Source: JBBIGV01 sp037447335
GTDB taxonomy: Bacteria > Bacteroidota > Ignavibacteria > Ignavibacteriales > Ignavibacteriaceae
Length of the DNA: 51,667 nucleotides
Assembly (NCBI GenBank): GCA_037447335.1
Contig: JBBIGV010000018.1
Coordinates: forward strand, 1 to 51,667
Direction: 5' to 3'
The translations under genes were made by a program, and so were the position numbers. The notes beneath the pieces are model-generated. The model saw only the letters and a list, made by a program, of their open reading frames with translations, was not told the origin of the DNA and made no database searches. Shown in pieces: positions 42,601 through 50,379 of the stretch; position 1 is the stretch's first letter, and each line of letters starts with the position of its first letter.

Positions 42601-45041
42601 ATCCGAATGATCTGATGGATACAGTAATAATTCGCTTTGAAGCCAATAACTGGGGTCGTGTACCATTTGACTCTGTCGATTTTCATCTGACTCACAAGTG
42701 GAGTGACAGTACTGTTTATCAAACCGAATTTAAAATACCTGTTCCGTTATTTAAAGATACTCTTTTACTTAATATCCCAATCATGAAGAGAGTTGGAAAC
42801 CACACAATCACTGTTGAACTGGATAAATATAATCTTATTGATGAGCTTAATGAAGATGATAACATCGCCAGCTTTACATTTACCGTTTATTCTACATCTG
42901 TAAGACCAATAGAAACAGAAAAGTATTACACTACAGGAAGGAACAGATTAACTCTGCTCAATCCGACATTAAGAATTCCCAATGTTCCAGAAGAAATCAT
43001 ATTTTCGATTGCTGATAATCCTGCATTCCAGGGTGCGATGAATCAAAACCACCAGCTTGATACATTAGTAACGCGCATTCAAACCGGTAGTTTGAATTTA
43101 GATCAAAGATACTGGTGGCGTGCGAAGATGAACAACCCGCTGCTGGAATGGTCGGAGGCTTATTCCTTTAAAAACATATCCCAAAATTTTGAATGGTTCA
43201 TTGACGAAAGTTTTATACCCGGTGACTTGTCTTACAACAATTCGATTTTCGACAGCACCTTATCAGGGTGGATGCTCTCTACATTATTTAACACTTTGAA
43301 AGTCTCTTCTGCAGGTTCCGATGACGGTGAGTTTGGTTCAGTTCTGTTTAATAACCAGGAATATCTGCCGACAACTTTTTACTGGGGTATCGCCACAGCG
43401 ATAATTGATCCAATGACTTTTGAACCGCACACATTCAAGTACTTTCTGTTCTGGGATCCGAATCCGGCTGACTCATTAAGCAATCATCTTGATTCATTAC
43501 AGGCTGGTACGATTGTCGCCTTCGCAATTTGTGCAGATGGACATCAGGCAGTTTTCAGCAGAACGGGAGGGGCTGCTTTGCGTCAGAAGCTGAAGAATGA
43601 ATTCGGAAGTGTATATGCAGACAGTGTTGCTTACAGGGATTCGTGGGGCATGCTTGGAATAAAGGGCGCTGCATACGGTACCGTACCGGAATCTTTCAAA
43701 AGAAGATATTCCGGCGTTGCCTCTGTTGATACTGCAATTACAGTTGTAAATGAATCCGGTTCAGTTACATTCCCTCTGATCTCGAAAGCCACGGAATGGA
43801 AATATGTTATTAAAAGTGATTCTGTTCCTGAAGGTGCATCGGTTGTATACACGCCCCTGGGCTTAAAGCATAGTGGTGAAATTGATACACTGGCATCACT
43901 CGTCTTTGTAAATGATAGTTCTTCAATATCATTCATCGATGCTGCAACTTATCCTATGATAAGAATGCTGGCAAAGCTTGATGCAAATTCACAACTCGAA
44001 TCTCCATTGATAAAAACTTTGGGAGCCAGGTTTACCTCCGTTCCCGAATTAGCAATAAATTACCAGGTTGTAAGCGTAAGCGCCGATACAATTTATGAAG
44101 GTGATTCTTTAACATTAGGATTTGATGTATACAATGTTGGCTTTGCAGATGCTGATAGTTTTAAAGTTCTCCTTTCACTGGTTAAAGAGGATAATTCTTC
44201 CAGAATTTTATATGATTCACTTTTACAATTGAGTGCAGGCAGCAGTAAACGGTTTGATTACAATTATAAAACCAATTTACAGGATGGGAAAGGCAACCTC
44301 ACTTTCCGTATTAATATTGATAACGAAAACCGGATAGATGAACTTTATAAAGACAATAATTTTTATGAGATACTCTTCTATGTGAAAGAAGACACCAGCA
44401 CAACGTCCGTTAGTCCGGCAACAGTATCTGTGACATTTGATGGAATTGAGATATTCGATGGCGAGTATGTTTCCGCAAACCCGGAAGTTACTATCGAATT
44501 AAATTACCCCTTCTGGTTCCCGATTTATGATACAACGGCAATAGAATTTCATGTTGATAATAACAAAGTGCCTTTCTCTGTCTTCAATATAAATTTTGAT
44601 ACAGTCAATCGTAAGATAGTTTATAACTATTCCCCGGAATTTGACGAAGGAGAACACTACCTGAGTATTTATGGTGAGAATGTTTACGGAAGGCTCGAAA
44701 ACACTCCTGGTTTCACACGGCTTTTTACAGTAACAAATCAATTGCGTTTGCTCGAGGTTTACAATTATCCTAATCCATTTAAAGATAATACGGCTTTTAC
44801 ATGCACCTTAACTGTTGTACCCGATGAACTGAGAATAAGGATATATACAGTTGCCGGAAGACTTATAAAGGAAATAAAGAAAATCCAGCCGGAGCTTAAC
44901 ACCGGCTTCAATAAAATAGAATGGGATGGAAGAGATGCTGATGGCGACCTTGTAGCCAACGGTGTGTACTTGTACAAAGTTATTGTTAAACGAGGGGACG
45001 AAACAGAAAACATAACTCAAAAACTTGCAGTAGTAAGATGA
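39654..45041 (+). CDS. C25-family cysteine peptidase with T9SS sorting domain (PorU/gingipain-like)
   Basis: This protein of about 1795 residues starts at 39654, where MTRCLFLIFNLSVLLSAQ is a signal peptide. Its N-terminal region (WIDYSKEFVKLAIPKDGIY) is like that of PorU. The C25 domain carries the catalytic His832 in YIGHSGTQ and Cys864 in DFGCSTGKF. CARDB/Fn3-like domains follow, then at about 1240-1345 a segment like the ILEI/FAM3 domain (GTIVAFAICADG, YRDSWGMLGIKG), another CARDB-like domain, and a sorting domain from about 1703 with NYPNPF and NGVYLYKV. PorU removes sorting domains from T9SS cargo; gingipain-like secreted proteases share the fold. Length (PorU is usually about 1150) and the extra domains leave the choice open. 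Confidence 0.85.
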   Translation: MTRCLFLIFNLSVLLSAQEFDHKIFKRDNGLDINFIFKNEIVNQSFVGGKILLDFSMFADEGSAGKLKLPHKIVFAAIPPFSEVSLELSDKKINTTNNVIIQTNQSVRLENDSILTYSDSEPDYSTFITDFYPEKEVEVIDYIWIRDYYCAVIKINTHRYNWKRNELSELKNAHLNINFKNLKPFIRNNQPYGEFDNILREIIINYEYASEYRSIKLYNSAADTSGNWIDYSKEFVKLAIPKDGIYRITYSDIQSYGINPLMVDPRTFKLFWHGIQLPIHIKGQDDGSFDVDDYIDFWMVKNYSLFNYRNVVATGEDYINFMDRYNDTTFVWLTWDGDFGLRNDSVSTVIPGLTDTLASHIAKLHLERDVRLWYYDGSQPRTQLPFWQEHKVWTWETIGNSGNRAFTFQARDFVPNTPVNTISRLISNAGDITTNTHKHGASLNSTTPSDTITFDYRKTVNFTSVFNSNVLLQGNNTYRVFGMPTQASFHRSLIDWVDIDYYRNNKAFNDSLKIVVPDTVQKAVRVIKADGFTAGASIHLYKIKPHLKNITAFSNNSGVITFTDTVSGGDQYYIIKNDYLNSPAFVSKKQFVNLRDANRGADYILISHKSLQQSVSSYKDFIASEYDHRVELVLIDDIYDEFAFGFNRAESIRDFLTYAAANWQSPMPSFLTLIGDANYDYKFVIFPAGGNYRKNLVPSYGQPVSDVWYVTWDSSSLHIPQMFVGRIPATTNEEVNFYLQKHQSYINRGYDEWNKYYLFFSSGEIANPGQLAQIKQANDNLFNNYVKPAPVGGTGTHFYKTINPPSNLGPYTQAQIQEAIGRGGLFISYIGHSGTQTWDNGIISTSDLKNNHTDRHSLISDFGCSTGKFAEPDVDAFGELFIVEQPDGQAINYIGNSSLGFLSTSLRFPELFYSQFLIDSILTVGKAHLLAKVKQYNDYGYSEVNQAFGYCNLLFGDPVVAFRTPMKPNLVAKESYFSIVGDNPNDLMDTVIIRFEANNWGRVPFDSVDFHLTHKWSDSTVYQTEFKIPVPLFKDTLLLNIPIMKRVGNHTITVELDKYNLIDELNEDDNIASFTFTVYSTSVRPIETEKYYTTGRNRLTLLNPTLRIPNVPEEIIFSIADNPAFQGAMNQNHQLDTLVTRIQTGSLNLDQRYWWRAKMNNPLLEWSEAYSFKNISQNFEWFIDESFIPGDLSYNNSIFDSTLSGWMLSTLFNTLKVSSAGSDDGEFGSVLFNNQEYLPTTFYWGIATAIIDPMTFEPHTFKYFLFWDPNPADSLSNHLDSLQAGTIVAFAICADGHQAVFSRTGGAALRQKLKNEFGSVYADSVAYRDSWGMLGIKGAAYGTVPESFKRRYSGVASVDTAITVVNESGSVTFPLISKATEWKYVIKSDSVPEGASVVYTPLGLKHSGEIDTLASLVFVNDSSSISFIDAATYPMIRMLAKLDANSQLESPLIKTLGARFTSVPELAINYQVVSVSADTIYEGDSLTLGFDVYNVGFADADSFKVLLSLVKEDNSSRILYDSLLQLSAGSSKRFDYNYKTNLQDGKGNLTFRINIDNENRIDELYKDNNFYEILFYVKEDTSTTSVSPATVSVTFDGIEIFDGEYVSANPEVTIELNYPFWFPIYDTTAIEFHVDNNKVPFSVFNINFDTVNRKIVYNYSPEFDEGEHYLSIYGENVYGRLENTPGFTRLFTVTNQLRLLEVYNYPNPFKDNTAFTCTLTVVPDELRIRIYTVAGRLIKEIKKIQPELNTGFNKIEWDGRDADGDLVANGVYLYKVIVKRGDETENITQKLAVVR

Positions 45042-45742
45042 CAAGGAATTTTATACCTGCATTAAATCAGGTAAAATACTTTATAATTATTCTCTTATCC
45101 TTCACAGGATTGATGCATATGAATGCAGCTGCAAGTTTTGCACCATTACCACCGGTTGAGTTAATCTATTTTTATCCCGAATTGCACCCTGATGGTGTGC
45201 TGCTTAAATGGGGCACTGCAACAGAAGTAAGCAACTTCGGTTTCTTTGTGCATAAATCTGATGGCATACCGTTAAATTTTTACGAAATCGGTTTTGTTGA
45301 AGGAAACGGCAACAGCCATTCACCAAAACATTATACATTTCTTGATACTGCTGTAACTTTGGATCGGACTTACTACTACAGGTTAAAGCAGGTCGATTTT
45401 GACGGAACTTTTGAATATTCCGATACAGTTTCAATAACATTTACAACTTCTGTTGAAAAGATTGAAGGTAATCTTCCTTCATCATATCTGTTGCATCAAA
45501 ACTATCCTAATCCGTTCAATCCGGTTACTACGATAAAGTTTGAAATTCCGGGGCCTTCGTTTGTTGAAATTACAATTACAGACAACCTCGGTAAAATTAT
45601 TTCCGTACCGGTTTCAGAATATTTATCATCCGGTTCATATAAAATTATTTATAATGCCGGCGGATTGAGCAGCGGTGTTTATTTTTATTCAATTAAAACC
45701 AGAAATTTTTTTAGCACAAGAAAATTTATTCTGATAAAATGA
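45038..45742 (+). CDS. Small secreted protein with T9SS type A sorting domain
   Basis: This 234-residue protein has a signal peptide (to about residue 33), a short beta domain typical of this group (LLKWGTATEVSNFGFFVHKS and YYYRLKQVDFDGTFEYSD), and a C-terminal sorting domain starting QNYPNPFNPVTTIKFEI near residue 155 and ending with a Lys. It is a likely T9SS cargo. Its start overlaps the C25 peptidase stop as ATGA, so it is cotranslated with the protein that may process it. Confidence 0.87.
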   Translation: MTRNFIPALNQVKYFIIILLSFTGLMHMNAAASFAPLPPVELIYFYPELHPDGVLLKWGTATEVSNFGFFVHKSDGIPLNFYEIGFVEGNGNSHSPKHYTFLDTAVTLDRTYYYRLKQVDFDGTFEYSDTVSITFTTSVEKIEGNLPSSYLLHQNYPNPFNPVTTIKFEIPGPSFVEITITDNLGKIISVPVSEYLSSGSYKIIYNAGGLSSGVYFYSIKTRNFFSTRKFILIK

Positions 45743-45776
45743 TACTTCACCTTACAAAAACAAATCCGGAAAGAAA

Positions 45777-47111
45777 ATGAAAAAACTTTTTTTGATCTTA
45801 ATAATCAGCACAACAACTGTATTCGCTCAACTCGACCAGTACCCGCGCCCCGGCGAAGGAGAATTTACCGGTGGACTCGGGTTAAACTGGATTGACGGCG
45901 AATTACATTACAGAATTAGTTTACGTCCCGAAGTCTCATTTGCCAATTTCGGTGCGGGGCTTGACCTTAATCTTGATTTCGACTCAAAAGGAAAAATCAG
46001 AAAAGAAAATTTTAACGAGTTTTCTGATTACCTTAGTATTATCAGGTATGTAAGATATGGTATGAAGCGCGATCCGTTGTATGCAAGGCTTGGCGCTCTC
46101 GATTACCATACAATCGGGCACGGTACGATTATGTATCGTTACAATAACAGTCCTTCTTTCGATTCAAGGAAGATTGGACTCGTGCTGGATATTGATTTCG
46201 GCAATTTTGGTTTTGAATCAATATACGGTGCATTCGGCCAGGCAGGTATTGTTGGCGCACGCGGCTATCTTCGCCCGCTAAAGTATACTTCTGCTGCTAA
46301 CGTGCCGGTCATAAGTAATCTTGAAGTAGGGGCTACAATTGTTTCCGACCTGAATGAAAATTCCGGAATCGTAAGCGGATACTATGATCCTTTTACTTAT
46401 AAAAAAGTAAATGTTACTGATGCAGGGAGTTTAACCATAATAGGATTCGATATTGGTCTTCCCGTTATAAGATCTTCTCTTGCAGAGGTTCTTTTATACT
46501 TTGATGTGAACAAGATAATCGATTTCGGAACCGGTGTTGCAGCCGGTGTGAAGGTTGACTTAAACGGACTCGGGATTGTTTCTGCTTCGGCAAAACTTGA
46601 AAGAAGATTTAACGGAAAGCAGTACTTCCCGGCATACTTCAATTCGTTGTATGAGATAGAAAGATTCCGGATTGATAAATCGGGATTAGCTTTAACTAAA
46701 GCAGGCTTACTTGCAAAAGCTACAGATCAGAGTGATGGATTTTACGGGGAACTCGGTGTAAACGTACTCGGATTGTTCGACATACTCGGCAGTTATCAGC
46801 GGCTGGATAAATTTCCGCAGAGCGGGATACTTCATCTCTGGACGCAAATCTCTCCCGAAGATGCACCCTTTCTTTTGCGTGCCGGGTATGATAAGATCAA
46901 CATCAGGGATGAAAAAGATTTATTTAAACTGGATGACAGATCCTATTTGTTTTTCGAGATGGGATATAAACCCGTTTCTTATTTGCTGGTTTCGATGGTC
47001 TATCACTGGACATTTACACCGCTTCGTGATGGTGATGATAACATAATCGGTTTTGAACCTCAAAAAAGAATTGAACCGAGAGTGTCGTTTATTTTCCCGT
47101 TCAATTTGTGA
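45777..47111 (+). CDS. Putative outer-membrane beta-barrel protein
   Basis: I do not recognise a family. The 444-residue protein has a signal peptide (cleavage near FAQL, about residue 18) and many Gly/aromatic alternating strands, ending FIFPFNL, as in barrels. It lies 34 bases after the T9SS cargo gene and may belong to the same unit. It does not show PorV or PorP motifs that I can identify. Confidence 0.6.
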   Translation: MKKLFLILIISTTTVFAQLDQYPRPGEGEFTGGLGLNWIDGELHYRISLRPEVSFANFGAGLDLNLDFDSKGKIRKENFNEFSDYLSIIRYVRYGMKRDPLYARLGALDYHTIGHGTIMYRYNNSPSFDSRKIGLVLDIDFGNFGFESIYGAFGQAGIVGARGYLRPLKYTSAANVPVISNLEVGATIVSDLNENSGIVSGYYDPFTYKKVNVTDAGSLTIIGFDIGLPVIRSSLAEVLLYFDVNKIIDFGTGVAAGVKVDLNGLGIVSASAKLERRFNGKQYFPAYFNSLYEIERFRIDKSGLALTKAGLLAKATDQSDGFYGELGVNVLGLFDILGSYQRLDKFPQSGILHLWTQISPEDAPFLLRAGYDKINIRDEKDLFKLDDRSYLFFEMGYKPVSYLLVSMVYHWTFTPLRDGDDNIIGFEPQKRIEPRVSFIFPFNL

Positions 47112-47163
47112 GGTAAGCACGAGGATTAGTGCGGGAGGCTGGCTTCAAGCCATAGTTTCAGAG

Positions 47164-47817
47164 TTATTCTTCATCAATCATTTGGTGTAAAAATCTGCTT
47201 AACTCTGCTACTGTCTGGAATACATAATCACTTTCCATTGCCAGGACTTTATCTTTTGCATAACTGTCCCACAGTACAGATGCTATTTTAATCCCTGCCG
47301 AGTGCGAAGCTTTTATATCAGCTACAGAATCTCCAACCATCAGAACTTCATCTTTACTCAAGCTGAACTTATCAAGAAAAACCTGGATACCCTCCGCTGA
47401 AGGTTTATGTTCTTTAACATCATCACCTGTTACTATCATATCAAAGTAGTGATATATATTAAGTGTACGTAAAGTAATAGTTGCCGCCTCTCTGCCTTTA
47501 CCGGTATAAACAGAAAGCAGAATTTTTTTTGATTTTAAGAAACTCAGTAGTTCCTGTATTCCGGGGTACAGGTCTGCCATATAATGATTTTGAGAATAGA
47601 AATTATAATAATCCTTACGAGCCTGATGGTACTCCTTGCCGCACCATTCTTTTAGAATTACATCTTCAGTCGGACCAAATAGTTTAATGATCTCATCATT
47701 AGTAAGGGTTCTACTTAAATATTTATTAATGATATGACGGAATGATTCAAAAATCAATTCATTAGTTGAAGTGAGAGTGCCGTCTATGTCAAAAATTATC
47801 CCCTTTAATTTGTTCAT
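47164..47817 (-). CDS. HAD-family hydrolase (phosphoglycolate phosphatase-like)
   Basis: This HAD phosphatase of about 217 residues has motif I DIDGTL near residue 10, motif II in SVYTGKG, the motif III lysine in HKPSAEG, and motif IV MVGDSVADI. The cap is helical, as in Gph/PpaX-type enzymes. I prefer the ATG at 47817 (MNKLKGIIFDIDGTL) over a TTG at 47832. The substrate is unknown. It is convergent with the barrel gene before it. Confidence 0.87.
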   Translation of the reverse strand: MNKLKGIIFDIDGTLTSTNELIFESFRHIINKYLSRTLTNDEIIKLFGPTEDVILKEWCGKEYHQARKDYYNFYSQNHYMADLYPGIQELLSFLKSKKILLSVYTGKGREAATITLRTLNIYHYFDMIVTGDDVKEHKPSAEGIQVFLDKFSLSKDEVLMVGDSVADIKASHSAGIKIASVLWDSYAKDKVLAMESDYVFQTVAELSRFLHQMIDEE

Positions 47818-47842
47818 TTCATATCTGTCCAAAACAATTTTT

Positions 47843-48028
47843 TTATTTCGTCCCTACGGGACTCCGAATTCTCTGTCTGTCGAATTTATCTATAAATATT
47901 CAGTCCCTAAAGGGACTCTTTATTGTCTTAATATTAAAATTTAATGGTTATTTGTCCCGTCAGTAGGGGCGTTCAATTGAACGCCCCTACTTTACCTAGT
48001 GGATCAAATCCCGTTAGGGACGAAATAA
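47843..48028. repeat. 186-bp element with near-perfect terminal inverted repeats (MITE- or REP-like)
   Basis: The left end 47843-47861 (TTATTTCGTCCCTACGGGA) is the reverse complement of the right end 48009-48028 except for one extra T. Between them lie a hairpin at 47902-47917 with 7-bp arms AGTCCCT/AGGGACT and a perfect 28-base palindrome at 47963-47990. The repeated GTCCC/GGGAC cores suggest a REP-type or MITE-type element spread by a transposase elsewhere. No transposase is encoded here. Confidence 0.6.
47963..47990. repeat. Perfect 28-base palindrome
   Basis: The sequence begins GTAGGGGCGTTCAA and continues as its exact reverse complement, so each strand can fold into a 14-bp-arm hairpin. 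It lies inside the 186-bp element and is much more GC-rich than its surroundings. Confidence 0.85.
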
Positions 48029-48202
48029 GGATCCATTTTAAACTGCATAAAATTCATCGGAAATTTAAGTGTCTTTCAAATTTAATTGGATATTTAAAAA
48101 ATATTTTGGACAGCACTGGTTCATTTACGAATATCCCATAAAATTTAATAATAGTTTGAATTACATCCGTTTATTATATTTGTATAAAAAGCAGGTATTA
48201 AT

Positions 48203-48397
48203 ATGCAAAATTTAGCAGATAAAATTGAAGAATTGCCGGATGAATTAAAACGAGAAGTGAATGACTTTGTAGATTACTTAATTTCTCGTCATAAAACTCA
48301 AGCTAAGAAAGCCAAATTGGATTGGATTGGCGGTTTGAAAGAATTTAAAAATAAATTTTCTTCTGTAGAATTGCAGCATATGTCTTCCCAATGGTGA
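48203..48397 (+). CDS. DUF2281 (VapB-like antitoxin) protein
   Basis: This 64-residue protein starts MQNLADKIEELPDELKREV, then DFVDYLISRH, and ends with the DUF2281 phrase WIGGLKEFKNKFSSVELQH. DUF2281 proteins are often antitoxins paired with a PIN-domain toxin. No toxin gene follows: the next 88 bases have no ORF and the following gene is on the other strand. It may be an orphan. AGGT at about 48193 serves as ribosome-binding site, and TATATTTG at 48175-48182 may be its -7 element. Confidence 0.75.
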   Translation: MQNLADKIEELPDELKREVNDFVDYLISRHKTQAKKAKLDWIGGLKEFKNKFSSVELQHMSSQW

Positions 48398-48485
48398 AAA
48401 GATTTTGATAAGGTCGATAAGTTCAGGAAAGAACCAAAGGATTTAATCTGATTGTTAAGTATTTGAGTGTATAATTATCTATTCG

Positions 48486-50306
48486 TTACTTTTCATTTTT
48501 AAAAATGTAAACCGTTCCACTTACATCTGCCGCAGCAATTATTCCATCTCTTAGCATTTGAATACTGTGCACCGGTGCATTCGCATCAAATATTTTTAAT
48601 GGCTTCAAATCCTTACCTGCTTTATAAATACTGCCCGATTGAGCGCTGAAAATCAGTCCATCATCATATTGAACAGGCAGGCTGTAAAAATAATCCGTTC
48701 CGTAATTTCCGTTAACTTCTCCTGTCACTCTTCCATTAGCTGGCGAAAGAACATATATCTTATCACTGCTTCCCTTTACAAATAATATTTTATAATCATT
48801 GCTGATTGAAATTGATTCGGTGATTTTAATATCGCTTTTTCTCCAGACCGTTGTCCCGAGTAATAAGTCAACAGCTACGAGATGAAAGTCTGCTGTAACA
48901 AAAAAAACATACCTGCCATCCGTAACCGGCGAGCAAATAGCAGGAAGACCCTGTAGATTTATTCCACCCGACCATTTCCAGTTTAAAGTGCCGCTTGATG
49001 CATCAACAGAGTAAAGATTCCCGTCCCACGAAGCAAAGATTATCCTGTCACGGATATATAGAGGTTTCGATTGGATCAAGAACTGCGATACTGCACTTTC
49101 CCACAACAAATGAAGCGAGAACATATCATAACAATACAAGTTACCGAACTCATCGCCGACAACAATTCCTTTTCGTGTTCCTTCAAAAGTATTTACATCA
49201 ACAATTACAGGATCAGAAGTAAGAGCCGTTCCGATACCTATAACCTGCAGCACATCTCCGTTATTGGCATTAAATGTAAACAAATCACCCTGCAGTGTTC
49301 CGATTGTCAAAACATCACCATCAACAGCAGGTTTGGTTATAATGGTTGAACGCGTATCATAACTCCATTTCACTTTACCGTTTTTCTCTATACAGGTAAT
49401 TATCCCGCTTAGCGAAGCTGAATATATATTATCTCTTCCCGAAGTTATTGATGAAACCAGACTCGCGCTTAAGTGTGTTTGTGCAATCAGATTCTTGTGC
49501 GTTTCCAAAGATGTTGGCTCTATTTCTTTTGCAGTAAATATTTGTCCGGATTTGATCAGGGTAGATGATAACACCGGGTTTTTTCCTGATTCACGATCAT
49601 AAATGAATAATGTATCCTTTTTTTCTTCGACTATCGAGTAACCGGTAGAACGCGCTGCAGAAAAAATTCTTGTGTTGAAAACATTCAGATTCGCTGATTC
49701 AAGTAACCGGATGTCTTCCTCGTCCTGTGAATATACCGCAGAAATCCTGTAGCCAGTAAAAAGATTAATTAACTCGTCGAGGTTTAATGTTTTGCCGTTT
49801 GATGGATTATTCACATAAAATATTATATCGGAGGTCGAAGGGATATTTGATAATTCATTCTTCAGCCAGGCGAAAGTTTCAACCCTTATAAATCCGTTAC
49901 CTGCTAATTTCGGGAATGCCGTAGTCACTCCGATATGCCAGGTGCGGTTATGTTCAAATATAAAATTTCCGTTTCCGTACGACTCGCTAAAAGAAAAAAT
50001 TCCTTCAATTCCATAGCGTAACTCTGACTCACCGGGTAAAATGTATAAAGGTTTCGTCAGTTCTTCGGATGAACGAAACAGCGATTCGAACTCAACCGTT
50101 GCACCTTTTGCAGTAAGATTTCCGAGTAAAATGATGAAATCAATACCCGGGACAGAATTAATTTCATTTACTGCCGCTTTAAAATTTTCAGCAGAGGAGC
50201 CTTTACTCATATTCAGATCACGCACTACTACAAATTTTGAATTTTGCGCAGACGGCGCTGATGCGGTAACAAAAAACAGAGCGAGTATTAATACAATAAG
50301 TTTCAT
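48486..50306 (-). CDS. Secreted PQQ-like beta-propeller with degenerate phosphoesterase domain
   Basis: This 606-residue protein has a signal peptide (to about residue 20), an N-terminal segment (about 23-230) with the layout of calcineurin-type metallophosphoesterases, and a C-terminal PQQ/YWTD-type propeller (about 275-606) with repeats such as GKVKWSYDTRS, LHLLWES and GTLNWKWSGG. The metal-binding motifs of the first domain are replaced: RDLN for DxH, GNLT for GDxx and GESE for GNHE. It is therefore probably a non-catalytic binding domain. It may act in envelope or surface function; no closer role is visible. Confidence 0.75.
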   Translation of the reverse strand: MKLIVLILALFFVTASAPSAQNSKFVVVRDLNMSKGSSAENFKAAVNEINSVPGIDFIILLGNLTAKGATVEFESLFRSSEELTKPLYILPGESELRYGIEGIFSFSESYGNGNFIFEHNRTWHIGVTTAFPKLAGNGFIRVETFAWLKNELSNIPSTSDIIFYVNNPSNGKTLNLDELINLFTGYRISAVYSQDEEDIRLLESANLNVFNTRIFSAARSTGYSIVEEKKDTLFIYDRESGKNPVLSSTLIKSGQIFTAKEIEPTSLETHKNLIAQTHLSASLVSSITSGRDNIYSASLSGIITCIEKNGKVKWSYDTRSTIITKPAVDGDVLTIGTLQGDLFTFNANNGDVLQVIGIGTALTSDPVIVDVNTFEGTRKGIVVGDEFGNLYCYDMFSLHLLWESAVSQFLIQSKPLYIRDRIIFASWDGNLYSVDASSGTLNWKWSGGINLQGLPAICSPVTDGRYVFFVTADFHLVAVDLLLGTTVWRKSDIKITESISISNDYKILFVKGSSDKIYVLSPANGRVTGEVNGNYGTDYFYSLPVQYDDGLIFSAQSGSIYKAGKDLKPLKIFDANAPVHSIQMLRDGIIAAADVSGTVYIFKNEK

Positions 50307-50379
50307 AACACCTGAACTGTTAATAGTTTAATTCATAAATTGCATTACAAAAAAAAATAAACAAATTGAACGATTAAAA

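Larger units (their letters stand above)
47818..48202. other. Intergenic region carrying a palindrome-rich repeat element
   Basis: These 385 bases between the HAD gene and the DUF2281 gene contain no convincing ORF. Positions 47843-48028 hold nested inverted repeats (see the repeat entries), and 48175-48182 reads TATATTTG, a full -7 consensus match ahead of the DUF2281 gene, though its -33 partner (TTTG at 16 bases) is off spacing. Confidence 0.55.

Noticed and set aside
47140..47152. Small palindrome TGGCTTCAAGCCA between the convergent barrel and HAD genes
   Set aside because: The 6-bp arms have a one-base loop and no T run, so it is too weak to call a terminator; it may be part of a genome-wide repeat, which cannot be tested here.
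48398..48485. A toxin gene after the DUF2281 antitoxin-like gene
   Set aside because: The 88 bases have no ORF with toxin features, and the next gene is on the opposite strand.
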